From Fodinicurvata sediminis DSM 21159 (lineage in GTDB: Bacteria > Pseudomonadota > Alphaproteobacteria > Kiloniellales > DSM-21159): 64,000 nucleotides of DNA. The DNA lies in contig NZ_ATVH01000020.1 in assembly GCF_000420625.1 (NCBI RefSeq), forward strand, positions 106,577 to 170,576, in the 5' to 3' direction. The translations under genes were made by a program, and so were the position numbers. The notes under the pieces are model-generated. The model was not told where the DNA came from, ran no database searches, and saw only the letters and a program-made list of their open reading frames with translations. Positions 28,639 through 37,396 of this stretch are shown here, piece after piece. The stretch's first letter is position 1. The number at the start of each line of letters is the position of its first letter.

Positions 28639-30340
28639 TTTCTTCCCTCCGCAATTCCCGGGAGATGTCCAGGTAGGCGCTGATGACCACGCCTTCCGGC
28701 GCCACGCCGATCAGGCGCCCGTCCTGCGCGGAGATCACGGGTGCGGCTTCGCCCAGGAAATCGACCAGGCTGTCCATGGCCGCCCGGATGCTGGTGGTCT
28801 CGTCGAAGATCACGGGGCTGCGCACACAGGCCTCGCCCGCCGTGCACTCGGACTCCTGTTCCAGGATGTGCCGCGCCGTGATGGTGCCCAGGTACTGGCC
28901 CGCGGCATCGGTGACGAAGAGGGTGTCCCAGCTCTGTTCGCGCAGGCGTGCGCGCAGGCTGCCCAGGCTGTCCTTCCGGTCACAGCGGGGATAGTCCGTG
29001 ACCATGTAGTCGGTCAGGCAGGTGTGGGACAGGATTGCACCGTCCCGGCCCCGGGCCAGGTCGCAGCCCCGCTTCAGCAGCTGAACGTCGAAGATCGACC
29101 GCCCGAACAGGCGGAAGGCGACCAGGTTGGCAAAGACCACCGACACCATGGCCGCGATGGTCAGCGGATAGCTGCGCGTCAGTTCGAAAACGACGATGAT
29201 GGTGGTCAACGGCGCGCCGATGACGGGGCTGGTCACCGCCATCATGCCGCAGATCGCATAGACGACGATGCCCGAGGTGTGGAAGGGCGCGAACTGCGCG
29301 ACGATCATGCCGAAGAGCGCGCCGAACAGAATGCCGATGAGCAGTGAGGGGCTGAAGACGCCGCCCGGAAATCCGAAGCCGAGGCAGAGCGCGGTCAGGA
29401 CGATCTTGGCCGCTACCAGCAGGGCCAGTTCGTAGCCTGCAAAGGCGCCCTCGATCGTGGCGAAGCGCAGGGCCTCGTAGCCGATGCCCATGACCTCGGG
29501 CAGCTCCAGGGCCACCAGGCCCACGGCCAGGCCTGCCAGCATGGGCCGGAAGGCGAAGGGCAGGGACATGCGGTCCGAAAGATTCTGGCAGGCCAGGATC
29601 AGGCGCATGAAGGCGATGGCGATGAAGGCGCAGAGAATGCCCTCGAGAGCGAAGAAGACGAATTCATAGCTGTGCTTTACGCCCTCGAAGGCAACGGTGA
29701 ACAGCGGCTCGCGTTCGAACACCACGTTGGCGAAGACATAGCCGGTGGCCGCCGCCACCGTGGTCGGCGCGAAGGCGCGCAGGGAGTAGTGACGCAGGAT
29801 GACCTCGTGCGCGAAGACCAGCCCGGCGATGGGGGCGTTGAAGGCGGTGGAGATGGCCGCGGCGACGCCGCAGCCGATGGCGACCCCCTGCAGATGGGCG
29901 ATGCCCAGGTTCAGCCGGGCGCCCAGTGCGCCGATCTGGGCGCCAAGGTAGGCCATGGGACCGTATTGCCCGACCGAGGCGCCGGCGCCCAGCGAGAGCG
30001 CGGCCGCCAGGCTGGAGACCATGCCGTCGCGAAAGGAGGGCATAGGGGTGCGTGTCTGGACGGCCAGGATGGCGTCGGGCGGTGTGAAACCGCGTCCCTG
30101 AGAGATCAGGCGGGACAGCATCAGCCCCACCACCAGGCCCCCAAGCGTGGGTGCCAGGATGGTCGCCGCCATGACCAGCAGTGGCCGGGTTTCCCAGACG
30201 ATCCGTGCACGTGGCGCGACCAGCAACACATCGTTCAGCCAGGCCACCAGCTCCACGAAACCGATTGCGGCCAGCGATGCCAAAGTGCCGATCGCGATAC
30301 TGAGCAGCGCCAGAACCGTGATGCGGTAGAGCGCTTGCAT
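28625..30340 (-). CDS. ClC-family chloride channel/transporter with CBS domains
   Basis: A 571-aa protein with an N-terminal ClC membrane domain (about 1-430) and two C-terminal CBS domains (about 450-560; DYMVTDYPRCDRKDS and ACVRSPVIFDETTS). The selectivity-filter motif normally written GxEGP reads GQYGP (Tyr126), so the gating glutamate is replaced. GFPGGVFSPSLLIGILFG matches the other pore motif. Loss of that glutamate suggests channel-like or altered transport (family knowledge plus inference). It is upstream of and overlaps the solute-binding gene. Confidence 0.92.
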   Translation of the reverse strand: MQALYRITVLALLSIAIGTLASLAAIGFVELVAWLNDVLLVAPRARIVWETRPLLVMAATILAPTLGGLVVGLMLSRLISQGRGFTPPDAILAVQTRTPMPSFRDGMVSSLAAALSLGAGASVGQYGPMAYLGAQIGALGARLNLGIAHLQGVAIGCGVAAAISTAFNAPIAGLVFAHEVILRHYSLRAFAPTTVAAATGYVFANVVFEREPLFTVAFEGVKHSYEFVFFALEGILCAFIAIAFMRLILACQNLSDRMSLPFAFRPMLAGLAVGLVALELPEVMGIGYEALRFATIEGAFAGYELALLVAAKIVLTALCLGFGFPGGVFSPSLLIGILFGALFGMIVAQFAPFHTSGIVVYAICGMMAVTSPVIGAPLTTIIVVFELTRSYPLTIAAMVSVVFANLVAFRLFGRSIFDVQLLKRGCDLARGRDGAILSHTCLTDYMVTDYPRCDRKDSLGSLRARLREQSWDTLFVTDAAGQYLGTITARHILEQESECTAGEACVRSPVIFDETTSIRAAMDSLVDFLGEAAPVISAQDGRLIGVAPEGVVISAYLDISRELRREENEAA

Positions 30341-30495
30341 TGCGAACCCCCCGTTCGAACGCCGTGTCCCCTTAGCGAAGGCAGTATGCCGTGTTCAGCG
30401 CCAATTGCCCAACATTTCCTTGTGGTTTTCGGTAAGGAGGGTGATCAACAGGTTGCCGCTGTTTCGGGGTTGTTTTGACCGGTTTGGCAGAGATG

Positions 30496-30606
30496 TTTCG
30501 AGGGCCCTTCGGGCTACCTCAACATGAGGATAGTTTTAAGATATTGAATCTGAATAAAAAATAACCTTCACGCTGAGGTGTGCTCCCGCAAGGGAGCGCC
30601 TCGAAG
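30496..30606. repeat. Inverted-pair intergenic repeat, copy 2
   Basis: Left half TTTCGAGGGCCCTTCGGG continues to CCTCAACATGAGGA (30496-30530). Right half CCTTCACGCTGAGG continues to GCGCCTCGAAGC (30565-30606). The halves are separated by an AT-rich core. The rest of the 350 bp between the ClC gene and fumarase shows no gene. Confidence 0.8.
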
Positions 30607-30690
30607 CGGCTCGGCACAGGTCTTTATCCTTGGCAGGAACCCAACCTTACCAAGCGTGCCATCCCCAACTGCCGGTGCTAGACTGGGTGC

Positions 30691-32289
30691 ATGAACGATT
30701 ACAGCCCCTTATTCCAGAAAGGCGCGGATGCGACCGAGTATGTCAGCCTGGGCACCGAGGGCCTTGCGGTGGAAAAGCTCGGATCGCGCACTTTCCTGAC
30801 CGTGGAGCCGGAAGCGTTGTCGGCGCTGGCCGAGCGGGCCTTTGCCGACCTGGCGCACCGTTTCCGGCCCTCGCACTTGCAGCAGCTGCGATCCATCCTC
30901 GAGGATCCCGAGGCTTCGGACAATGATCGGGAGGTGGCGCGCTCGCTGCTGAAGAACGCCGTCATCGCCTCGGCCGGCGTGCTGCCGTCCTGCCAGGACA
31001 CGGGCACGGCGCTGGTGGTCGGCGAGAAGGGGCAGCAGGTGCTGAGCGAAGGCGACGACGCCGCGGCCTTCAGCGCCGGCATCGCGCGCACCTATGCCGA
31101 GCGCAACCTGCGCTTCAGCCAGCTGGCGCCGCTGAGCCTGTTCGAGGAACAGAACACCGGCACCAACCTGCCCGCCCAGATCGACATCGCCGCAGCACCG
31201 GGCGACAGCTATGACCTGCTGTTCGTGGCCAAGGGCGGCGGCTCGGCCAACAAGACCTTCCTCTATCAGCAGACCAAGGCGCTGCTGAACCCCGAAAAGC
31301 TCCACGCCTTCCTGGAAGAGAAGGTGGCCAGCCTGGGCACCGCGGCCTGTCCGCCCTATCACCTGGCCATCGTCATCGGCGGCCTGTCGGCGGAGCAGAC
31401 GCTGAAGACCGTGAAGCTGGCCAGCTGCCGCACGCTGGACGGCCTGCCCACCACGGGCGATGCCACGGGCCGCGCCTTCCGCGACCGCGAGCTGGAGGCG
31501 CAGGTGCTGGAGATGACGCGCAAGCTGGGCATCGGCGCGCAGTTCGGCGGCAAGTACTTCTGTCACGACGTGCGGGTGATCCGCCTGCCGCGCCATGCCG
31601 GCAGCCTGCCGGTGGGCCTGGGCGTCTCCTGCTCGGCCGACCGCCAGGTGAAGGCAAAGATCACGGCCGACGGCATCTTCCTGGAGAAGCTGGAGGCGCA
31701 TCCCGAGCGCTTCCTGCCCGAACTCTCCGAGGGCGAAGGCACGGCGCCGCTGAGCCTGGACCTGAACCAGCCTATGGAGGCGATCCGCCGGACCCTGTCG
31801 GGCCAGCCGGTGGGCACGAAGCTGAGCCTGACGGGCCCGCTGATCGTGGCGCGCGACGTGGTGCATGCCGAGCTGCTGGAACGCCTGCAGGCCGGCGGAG
31901 CGCTGCCCGATTATTTCAAGGACCACCCCATCTATTATGCCGGGCCGGCCAAGACGCCGGAGGGCATGGCCTCGGGCTCGTTCGGGCCCACGACCTCGGC
32001 GCGCATGGACCCCTATGCCGCGCCCTTCATGGCGGCCGGCGGCTCGCTGGTGACGCTGGGCAAGGGCAACCGCAGCCCGGAGGTGCGCCAGGCCTGTGCC
32101 GATCACTGCGGTTTCTATTTGGGCACCGTGGGCGGGGCGGCCGCGGCCATCGCCCAGGACCACATCCGCAAGGTCGAGACCCTGGATTTCGCGGAGTTGG
32201 GCATGGAAGCGGTCTGGCGCATCGAGGTTCAGGACATGCCGGCCTTCCTGGTGATCGATGACCAGGGCCAGGACTTCTACGCGCGCTGA
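30691..32289 (+). CDS. fumA: Class I fumarate hydratase
   Basis: A 532-aa iron-sulfur fumarase that interconverts fumarate and malate in the TCA cycle. The three cluster cysteines are visible: C101 ([10 protein letters not shown]), the one in [17 protein letters not shown], and the one in [15 protein letters not shown]. The C-terminal beta domain contains [19 protein letters not shown]. Length fits the fused alpha-beta form. It is monocistronic, flanked by a repeat upstream and a secreted protein gene downstream. Confidence 0.95.
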   Translation: MNDYSPLFQKGADATEYVSLGTEGLAVEKLGSRTFLTVEPEALSALAERAFADLAHRFRPSHLQQLRSILEDPEASDNDREVARSLLKNAVIASAGVLPSCQDTGTALVVGEKGQQVLSEGDDAAAFSAGIARTYAERNLRFSQLAPLSLFEEQNTGTNLPAQIDIAAAPGDSYDLLFVAKGGGSANKTFLYQQTKALLNPEKLHAFLEEKVASLGTAACPPYHLAIVIGGLSAEQTLKTVKLASCRTLDGLPTTGDATGRAFRDRELEAQVLEMTRKLGIGAQFGGKYFCHDVRVIRLPRHAGSLPVGLGVSCSADRQVKAKITADGIFLEKLEAHPERFLPELSEGEGTAPLSLDLNQPMEAIRRTLSGQPVGTKLSLTGPLIVARDVVHAELLERLQAGGALPDYFKDHPIYYAGPAKTPEGMASGSFGPTTSARMDPYAAPFMAAGGSLVTLGKGNRSPEVRQACADHCGFYLGTVGGAAAAIAQDHIRKVETLDFAELGMEAVWRIEVQDMPAFLVIDDQGQDFYAR

Positions 32290-32356
32290 CCTACCCTTTC
32301 CGTTCCCTGCATGATAAGTGCAGGCGTTTGACAACAGGAACAGGAGATTCTTCATC

Positions 32357-32911
32357 ATGACCTTCGTGCTTGGCAGGACCGCCCTTATTCTGGCTACGGG
32401 ACTGGGGACAGTGCTGCTGGCCTCTACGACGCTGGCCCAGGAAACGGAACCAATGGGCCGTATCCAGGCCACCATCGCCGGCGAAGAGGGGCATTGGGAA
32501 ACCCTGGCCGTACCGGCGGAGGATGCTGCCACGGCAACCTTCCGCAGCAGCGGGGCGACCACGCACATCGCCATTCAGGGTCATGATCCACAAGCAGATT
32601 CCTTGCTGAAGAACGTGCTGAATATCGAGGCGACGGTTGCGGACAATGGTACCAGTGCCGAGGTGATGGATGCCGGCGTCAACCTGTTTCCCGATGGCCT
32701 GGACAACCCCTTCTTCGTCAGCGACGCCGAGGCGGGCGCGGCCAACATCAGCTTCGATAGCCTGGAACTGGGCGAGGAGACCGGGCATGCCGAAGGCAGC
32801 TTCACGGCCACCATCTGCCGGCGCGAGGGGATCATGGAGGAAGCCGACCCCAACAGCTGCCGTTCGGTCGAGGGGCAGTTCAGCACCGAGCTGCAGCTGC
32901 TGAAGGAATAG
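32357..32911 (+). CDS. Secreted protein of unknown function
   Basis: A 184-aa product from ATG 32357, preceded by CAGGAGA; an in-frame start at 32318 lacks a Shine-Dalgarno. The signal peptide runs to about residue 28 (LLASTTLAQ). The mature protein is acidic, with one Cys pair (TICRREG, NSCRSVEG) that could form a disulfide. No family is recognised. Short near-repeats of GGATAAGAATAGGC follow the stop (32919-32950). Confidence 0.7.
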   Translation: MTFVLGRTALILATGLGTVLLASTTLAQETEPMGRIQATIAGEEGHWETLAVPAEDAATATFRSSGATTHIAIQGHDPQADSLLKNVLNIEATVADNGTSAEVMDAGVNLFPDGLDNPFFVSDAEAGAANISFDSLELGEETGHAEGSFTATICRREGIMEEADPNSCRSVEGQFSTELQLLKE

Positions 32912-32957
32912 GCCTGCGGATAAGAATAGGCCCGCGGATAAGAATAGGCAGGGGGGC

Positions 32958-33938
32958 TCAGCGTGCCTTGGCGGCTTTCTGGATGGCGGCCAGGTAGACG
33001 CCGAAGCCCGTGAAGACCACGCCGACACCGTGGTACCAGTGGAGCCGTTCGCCCAGGAACAGGACGGCCATCAGGCTGCCGAAGACCGGAATCAGGTGGA
33101 TGAACTGGCCGCCCCGGTTGGCGCCGATCAGCTCCACCCCGCGATTGAAGCAGAAATAGGCCAGGACCGAGGCGAAACAGGCCACATAGAGCACGGCGCC
33201 GATGGTCGGCAGGTTGGCGCTGGGCTGGCGCCCGTAGGTCAGCTCGAGCAGGAAAACCGGGAACAGCATGGCCACGCCGATGGTGAAGGTCACGGTGATG
33301 AAGCTGAGCGGATGAACCTGGGGCCGCTTGCGCAGGAAGACGGCGTAAATGCCATAGCAGCAGAAGGCGATCATCAGGATCATGTCGCCCGGATTGAACT
33401 GGATGGACAGCAGCGCCAGGGGGTTGCCCTGGCCGACGATGATGCTGGCGCCCACGATGGACAACCCCACGCCCAGCAGCTGCTTGGGTGTCATGGTCTC
33501 GCGGAAGAAGACGAAGGAGAAGACGACGATCAGCACCGGAATGGTCGATTGCAGCAGGGCGCCGTGCAGCGCCAGGGTATGGTTGAGCGCAAAATAGACC
33601 AGGGTGTTGAAGGCGGCGATGCCGGTGGCCGAGATCAGCAGGACCACTGGCAGGGAGCGGCGGATGACGGGCCAATCCTGAAGCGTGCGCCGCCAGGTGA
33701 ACGGCAGGATGATCAGGAGCGCCAGCGACCAGCGCAGGAAGCCCAGGGCAATTGGCGGCACGTCCTCATAGACCGCGCGTCCGATCACCACGTTGCCCGA
33801 CCAGCAGAGCACGGCGGTGAGCAGCAGCAGATAGGGCATGTTGAACAGGCGGCCGGGCAGGCTGCGACCCTTCGCCCCTGTGGTGTCTTTCGAACTGCTT
33901 TGCGGGCCGGTTGGCCGCGGTGAGGACCCCTCGCTCAT
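32958..33938 (-). CDS. EamA/DMT-family transporter
   Basis: A 326-aa inner-membrane protein with about ten helices in two EamA halves. The first half starts around residue 35 (PYLLLLTAVLCWSGNVVIGR) and the second near residue 180 (GDMILMIAFCCYGIYAVF). Conserved ends are LHGALLQSTIPVLIVVFSFV and HLIPVFGSLMAVLFLGE. A 33-residue hydrophilic N-terminal extension precedes it. The substrate cannot be deduced. The 245 bp upstream show no gene. Confidence 0.9.
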   Translation of the reverse strand: MSEGSSPRPTGPQSSSKDTTGAKGRSLPGRLFNMPYLLLLTAVLCWSGNVVIGRAVYEDVPPIALGFLRWSLALLIILPFTWRRTLQDWPVIRRSLPVVLLISATGIAAFNTLVYFALNHTLALHGALLQSTIPVLIVVFSFVFFRETMTPKQLLGVGLSIVGASIIVGQGNPLALLSIQFNPGDMILMIAFCCYGIYAVFLRKRPQVHPLSFITVTFTIGVAMLFPVFLLELTYGRQPSANLPTIGAVLYVACFASVLAYFCFNRGVELIGANRGGQFIHLIPVFGSLMAVLFLGERLHWYHGVGVVFTGFGVYLAAIQKAAKAR

Positions 33939-34183
33939 GCTTCCCCTCGATTGGACAAGCTGTGAAGACCCGTTCCCTCGAGCCCCGCACAGGTTGAAAA
34001 GACTGTCCCACCACCGCCTTGTTCACAAGCCGGGAACTCACAAGGAAACTTGTTTCTTTGCCAAACCAGGTCACAGCTGGATGTCGGAAAGGAACGTTTG
34101 GTAAATAACCTCCAACGCTAGGATGGGTCGCGTTATGATGGATCGCTCGCTGAAGAGTGTCCGGAGCAAGGGAGTCTCATGTG

Positions 34184-34717
34184 ATGCCATCGCCTTTGGT
34201 CGGGAAGACATCCGGGAAGCGTGAAGATGAGGGCGCTCTGGCGTCGGGGAGGGTCCGGCCCTTCCAGGCGGGTGATGGTCCTGCCCTGGCCGCACTCTAC
34301 CGGGCGTCGGTTCTGGGCCTGGGGCCGCGGCACTACAGCCCGGAGCAGGTGCAGGCCTGGGCCGGGCTCTGTCCCGCGCCGGCGCAGTTCGAGGCCCAGG
34401 CAGAGGACGGCCGCTGGCGCTGGCTGGCCGTGGGGCCGGAAGACCAGCCCCTGGCCTTTGCCGACCTGGAGCCCGACGGTCATCTTGCCTTCCTCTATTG
34501 CCTGCCGGAATCGGCCGGACAGGGCCTGGCCGTGCAGTTGCATGACCTGATCGAGCGACAGGCCCGCCAAGCCGGCCTGGAACGCCTCTTCGTGGAGGCC
34601 AGTGAGGGTGCACGCGGCTTCTTCCTGCGCCAGGGCTATTGCGTGTTGCACCGGCGGGATATCCAGGTTGTGGACCTGTGGCTGCATAATTATGCGATGG
34701 AGAAGCAGCTGTGCTGA
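34184..34717 (+). CDS. GNAT-family N-acetyltransferase
   Basis: A 177-aa acetyltransferase. The fold begins VRPFQAGDGPALAALYRAS, has a central AFADLEPDGHLAFLYCLPE strand and the acetyl-CoA region SAGQGLAVQLHDLIERQARQ, and ends with ASEGARGFFLRQGYCVLHRR. AGGGAG lies 9 nt before ATG 34184, supporting that start over GTG 34157. The substrate is unknown. It is convergent with the S24 repressor gene. Confidence 0.85.
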   Translation: MPSPLVGKTSGKREDEGALASGRVRPFQAGDGPALAALYRASVLGLGPRHYSPEQVQAWAGLCPAPAQFEAQAEDGRWRWLAVGPEDQPLAFADLEPDGHLAFLYCLPESAGQGLAVQLHDLIERQARQAGLERLFVEASEGARGFFLRQGYCVLHRRDIQVVDLWLHNYAMEKQLC

Positions 34718-34741
34718 GGGCCGCCTGTCAACAGGCACGGC

Positions 34742-35533
34742 TCAGTCGTAGTAAACGCCCACCACCAGGTGCAGGCCGGCCACGCGCTGGCGGGGCAGGG
34801 CGAAGTCGCGGGCGGGGTTCAGCTGGCGCAGGATGACCTGTCCCGCGTCCAGGCGCACGAGCTGCTTGATCCAGGCGCTGTGTTCATCGTCGCCCTGCAG
34901 GTTCAAGGTCTCGTCGGGCGGTAGAGCGGCGTCCGCCTCGGCCGGCAGGCTGTCGCGCGAGATCACCAGCACGTCCTTGCCCGGACGCACCGGTCGCTGC
35001 GGATGGATCAGTAGCAGGTCCCCCTGGCGGTAGCGCGGCTCCATGGAATCGTTCACCACGTACATGGCGAAGGCGTCCGGCACGCCGGCCAACGGCGCTG
35101 GGCGCTCGATCCACTCGATGGGGTCGTAGGAGACCATCATGCCGTCGGGCCCCGCCTGGGCGCTGGCAAAGACCGGCAGGTCGCGCGCGCCCAGCGGCGC
35201 CGGCCGTGGCGGGCCGGCCACGTTTGGGTCTGGTTGTGGAGGGTCTGGCTGTGGCGGAACGGGTGCCGGTTCGGTTGCCTCATCCTGTGTCCCCGCCGCC
35301 AGGCCGGGCGGCAGTTGCCCGGCGGCCAGGGCGCCGGGCTCCATGTCCATGACCTGGGCCAGCTGCAGTAGGTAACGCGGCGCGCGCGTCTGTCCGGCCT
35401 CCAACTGGGCCAGGGCCTGCTGCGTCACGCCCAGGCGCGCGGCCAGCTGCGGCTGCGACAGGCCGGCAGCCTGGCGCCAGCGGCGCACGATCTCGCCCAG
35501 GCGGTGCGGTCGTATCTCGCCCGTCTCGTCCAT
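34742..35533 (-). CDS. CI-like XRE repressor with S24 self-cleavage domain
   Basis: About 263 aa with an N-terminal XRE helix-turn-helix (LSQPQLAARLGVTQQALAQLEAG), a Pro-rich linker with repeated PQPDP, and a C-terminal LexA/CI-type S24 domain. The catalytic Ser lies in NDSMEP and a likely Lys in AWIKQLVRL; a possible Ala-Gly cleavage site is ASAQAGPDG. Such repressors are inactivated by RecA-stimulated autocleavage. The start is uncertain (ATG 35533, TTG 35542 or GTG 35560). It diverges from two small genes, with an operator-rich gap carrying a LexA-type box. Confidence 0.85.
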   Translation of the reverse strand: MDETGEIRPHRLGEIVRRWRQAAGLSQPQLAARLGVTQQALAQLEAGQTRAPRYLLQLAQVMDMEPGALAAGQLPPGLAAGTQDEATEPAPVPPQPDPPQPDPNVAGPPRPAPLGARDLPVFASAQAGPDGMMVSYDPIEWIERPAPLAGVPDAFAMYVVNDSMEPRYRQGDLLLIHPQRPVRPGKDVLVISRDSLPAEADAALPPDETLNLQGDDEHSAWIKQLVRLDAGQVILRQLNPARDFALPRQRVAGLHLVVGVYYD

Positions 35534-35582
35534 GATGGCCAAGCATAGGATCCTTTCCACAAGTTATCAACAAGAAAAATTG

Positions 35583-35627
35583 TTGCATACAGAACAGGCT
35601 TGCCTGTATAAAGAACATAACAGGAAC
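35583..35627 (+). promoter_or_regulatory. Promoter with CI-type palindrome and LexA-type box
   Basis: TTGCAT (35583-35588) and a TATA-like -10 (GTATAA, 35606-35611) read towards the small genes. Between them lies a perfect palindrome ACAGGCTTGCCTGT (35594-35607), a candidate operator for the adjacent repressor. Directly downstream is GAAC-N7-GAAC (35613-35627), the reverse complement of the alphaproteobacterial LexA box. Confidence 0.65.
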
Positions 35628-35672
35628 ATACATCCTAGCGACAAGGACAGCCCAAGGGAAGGAGCTTTCAGG

Positions 35673-36017
35673 ATGCGGAACGGGCAGCCGGGGAATCGGG
35701 ACGCGGGACAGCAGGAGGTGGAGCGCCGGCAAAGGGACTGGCAGAAGGAACTGGAGGCCCTGGCCGGACGTCTGTCCAGCCGGGTGGCCTGGGGACGCAT
35801 GAGCACGGCGGCCACGCGCCGAGCTCTGGGGTTGCCGCCGCCAGCCTGTCGCGAACGCCGCGAGCACGAGGCGGGCCGCCTGGACCGGGCGGCGGGCTGC
35901 CGCCGGCCGCGGCAGGCCACGCTTGCCTATCGCAGCGGCTTCCGTTCGCCCCGCCTGCCCGGCACCACTGCCCGCGCGGCGGCGCGCCTGAAACAGACAG
36001 GGGAGGAGCGTCGATGA
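35673..36017 (+). CDS. Small basic protein in repressor-linked operon
   Basis: A 114-aa product from ATG 35673, preceded by GGAAGGAG. It is very rich in Arg, Ala and Glu (QQEVERRQRDWQKELEALAG and onward), with no clear fold. It overlaps the next gene by 4 nt (ATGA). Its position opposite an S24 repressor under a LexA-type box suggests an early regulator of a phage-like locus (inference). It may correspond in role to GafY-like activators of gene transfer agents, but no homology was demonstrated. Confidence 0.5.
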   Translation: MRNGQPGNRDAGQQEVERRQRDWQKELEALAGRLSSRVAWGRMSTAATRRALGLPPPACRERREHEAGRLDRAAGCRRPRQATLAYRSGFRSPRLPGTTARAAARLKQTGEERR

Positions 36018-36580
36018 CGCGCGCGCAGGCACGCCGCCGCCTGGCCCTGCAACGGGCGACGGCTGAACACTCGACCCCAGCCGCCTGGCAGGAGCGCCAA
36101 GCGCCGACCACCGCCGTGGAGCTGCGCCTGGGCCAGCGCCTGGAGCGGCAGGACGATGGATCCCTGGCCGTGGTGACCCTGACCCAGGCTCGCACGCGCC
36201 GCCGTCGCCTGGACGCGCGGCTGTGGGACAGTTTCACCGCCGAGGAGCAGGCGGCCGCCGAGTGCATCTGGTACGCCTTTTCCGCCATCGCGCGTGGCAT
36301 GGGCCTGGCCTCCTGCGCGCTGGCGCGCGAGCGGGTGGATGGCACCCCGGCTGACGGCGAGGGCGCGCGGCGCCTGGTGGACCTCTATTTCCGCTGGGCG
36401 CGCTGGTGCACCGCCGAGGGTGTGGAGCATGCCACCATCATGGATGTGCTGGGCTATGGCCTGGGCTGTGCCGAAACCGACCGCAAGCGCCGCCGACGCA
36501 AGGGCCACAGCCGCGCCCAGATTGCCGCCGGCCTGGCCCTCTACTGCCGCCTGCGCGGCTGGCCGGTACGGCGGGGGTGA
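36014..36580 (+). CDS. Possible DUF6456-like regulator of phage/GTA locus
   Basis: A 188-aa basic protein translationally coupled to the previous gene. The middle FTAEEQAAAECIWYAFSAIA and the later segment VEHATIMDVLGYGLGCAETD followed by a basic helix (LALYCRLRGW) recall the layout of DUF6456 domains, where a DVC-LE-R-LALY pattern occurs. DUF6456 is found in GafZ/GafA-type activators of alphaproteobacterial gene transfer agents. The resemblance is by eye and weak. The stretch to 36628 holds no gene. Confidence 0.4.
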   Translation: MTRAQARRRLALQRATAEHSTPAAWQERQAPTTAVELRLGQRLERQDDGSLAVVTLTQARTRRRRLDARLWDSFTAEEQAAAECIWYAFSAIARGMGLASCALARERVDGTPADGEGARRLVDLYFRWARWCTAEGVEHATIMDVLGYGLGCAETDRKRRRRKGHSRAQIAAGLALYCRLRGWPVRRG

Positions 36581-36628
36581 AGGGGTAGGCGGGGTTGAGA
36601 GCTCAGGATTCAGGGGGGCGCGAGAATA

Positions 36629-36685
36629 TGTATCGTTCCATGATACATTTATGTTGACATCAGGAATGTATCACGCAATGATACA
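36629..36685 (+). promoter_or_regulatory. higBA promoter with two identical-arm operators
   Basis: TGTATC-N7-GATACA occurs twice (36629-36647 and 36667-36685), 38 bp apart. TTGACA (36654-36659) lies between them, and a weak -10 (AATGAT, 36677-36682) lies inside the second. This fits HigA autorepression. Confidence 0.75.
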
Positions 36686-36703
36686 GAAAGATGGGAAGCC
36701 TGC

Positions 36704-36985
36704 ATGATCCTCTCTTTCCGAGATAAAAAGACCGAGACTGTGGCACGCGGAAAAGTGCCGAAAGGGTTTCCCTCGGATTTGCTGCGACCAGCCATTCGTA
36801 AACTGACAATGCTTGAACATGCATTGTCCTTGAATGACCTTCGCTCCCCGCCAGGTAACAGGCTGGAAGCTTTGGTTGGTAGCCGAAAGGGGCAGCATTC
36901 AATCCGCATCAATGAGCAATGGCGGATATGTTTTATATGGACAGACGCCGGCGCAGAAAGTGTCGAGATTGTCGATTATCATTAA
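36704..36985 (+). CDS. higB: HigB/RelE-family toxin
   Basis: A 93-aa RelE-superfamily mRNA interferase of the HigB-1 type: FRDKKTETVARGKVPKGFP at the start, LNDLRSPPGNRLEALVGSRK in the middle and the core strand HSIRINEQWRICFIW. The toxin gene precedes the antitoxin, as usual for higBA. It is regulated by the paired TGTATC-N7-GATACA sites upstream. Confidence 0.93.
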   Translation: MILSFRDKKTETVARGKVPKGFPSDLLRPAIRKLTMLEHALSLNDLRSPPGNRLEALVGSRKGQHSIRINEQWRICFIWTDAGAESVEIVDYH

Positions 36986-37002
36986 GCCGATAGGACCAAT
37001 TG

Positions 37003-37299
37003 ATGACCAGTATCTTGCCCCCCGTTCATCCCGGTGAAATTCTGCGTGAAGAATATCTGGTTCCCCTGGCGTTGTCCGCCGGCGCCTTGGCGAAGCGGTT
37101 GGGCGTGCCGCGCACGCGCATCGAACGCCTGGTCAAACAGGAAACACCGGTTACGCCGGATACGGCCCTTCGTCTCGCACGCTTTTTCCGCACAAGCCCG
37201 GAATTCTGGATGAACATGCAGGCCGCCTATGACCTGAAAGTTGAGGCGGAGAAGAAGAAGCAGGAGTTGGCAACTATAGAGTCCTTCGAGGCGGCGTGA
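37003..37299 (+). CDS. higA: HigA-family antitoxin
   Basis: A 98-aa XRE antitoxin beginning near PPVHPGEILREEYLVPL, the classic HigA N-terminus. The helix-turn-helix is SAGALAKRLGVPRTRIERLV, and the tail PEFWMNMQAAYDLKVE is standard. It starts at ATG 37003, 17 bp after higB, preceded by TAGGA. It neutralises HigB and represses the operon. Confidence 0.94.
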   Translation: MTSILPPVHPGEILREEYLVPLALSAGALAKRLGVPRTRIERLVKQETPVTPDTALRLARFFRTSPEFWMNMQAAYDLKVEAEKKKQELATIESFEAA

Positions 37300-37396
37300 A
37301 GCCTTTCGCCCTGTGGAACTGCCAGTCAGCCGCGTTCAAGGCGATTCAACCCTTCAAGCGATATTCAATCACAAATCATGTTGCTGCTCTCCGGAC

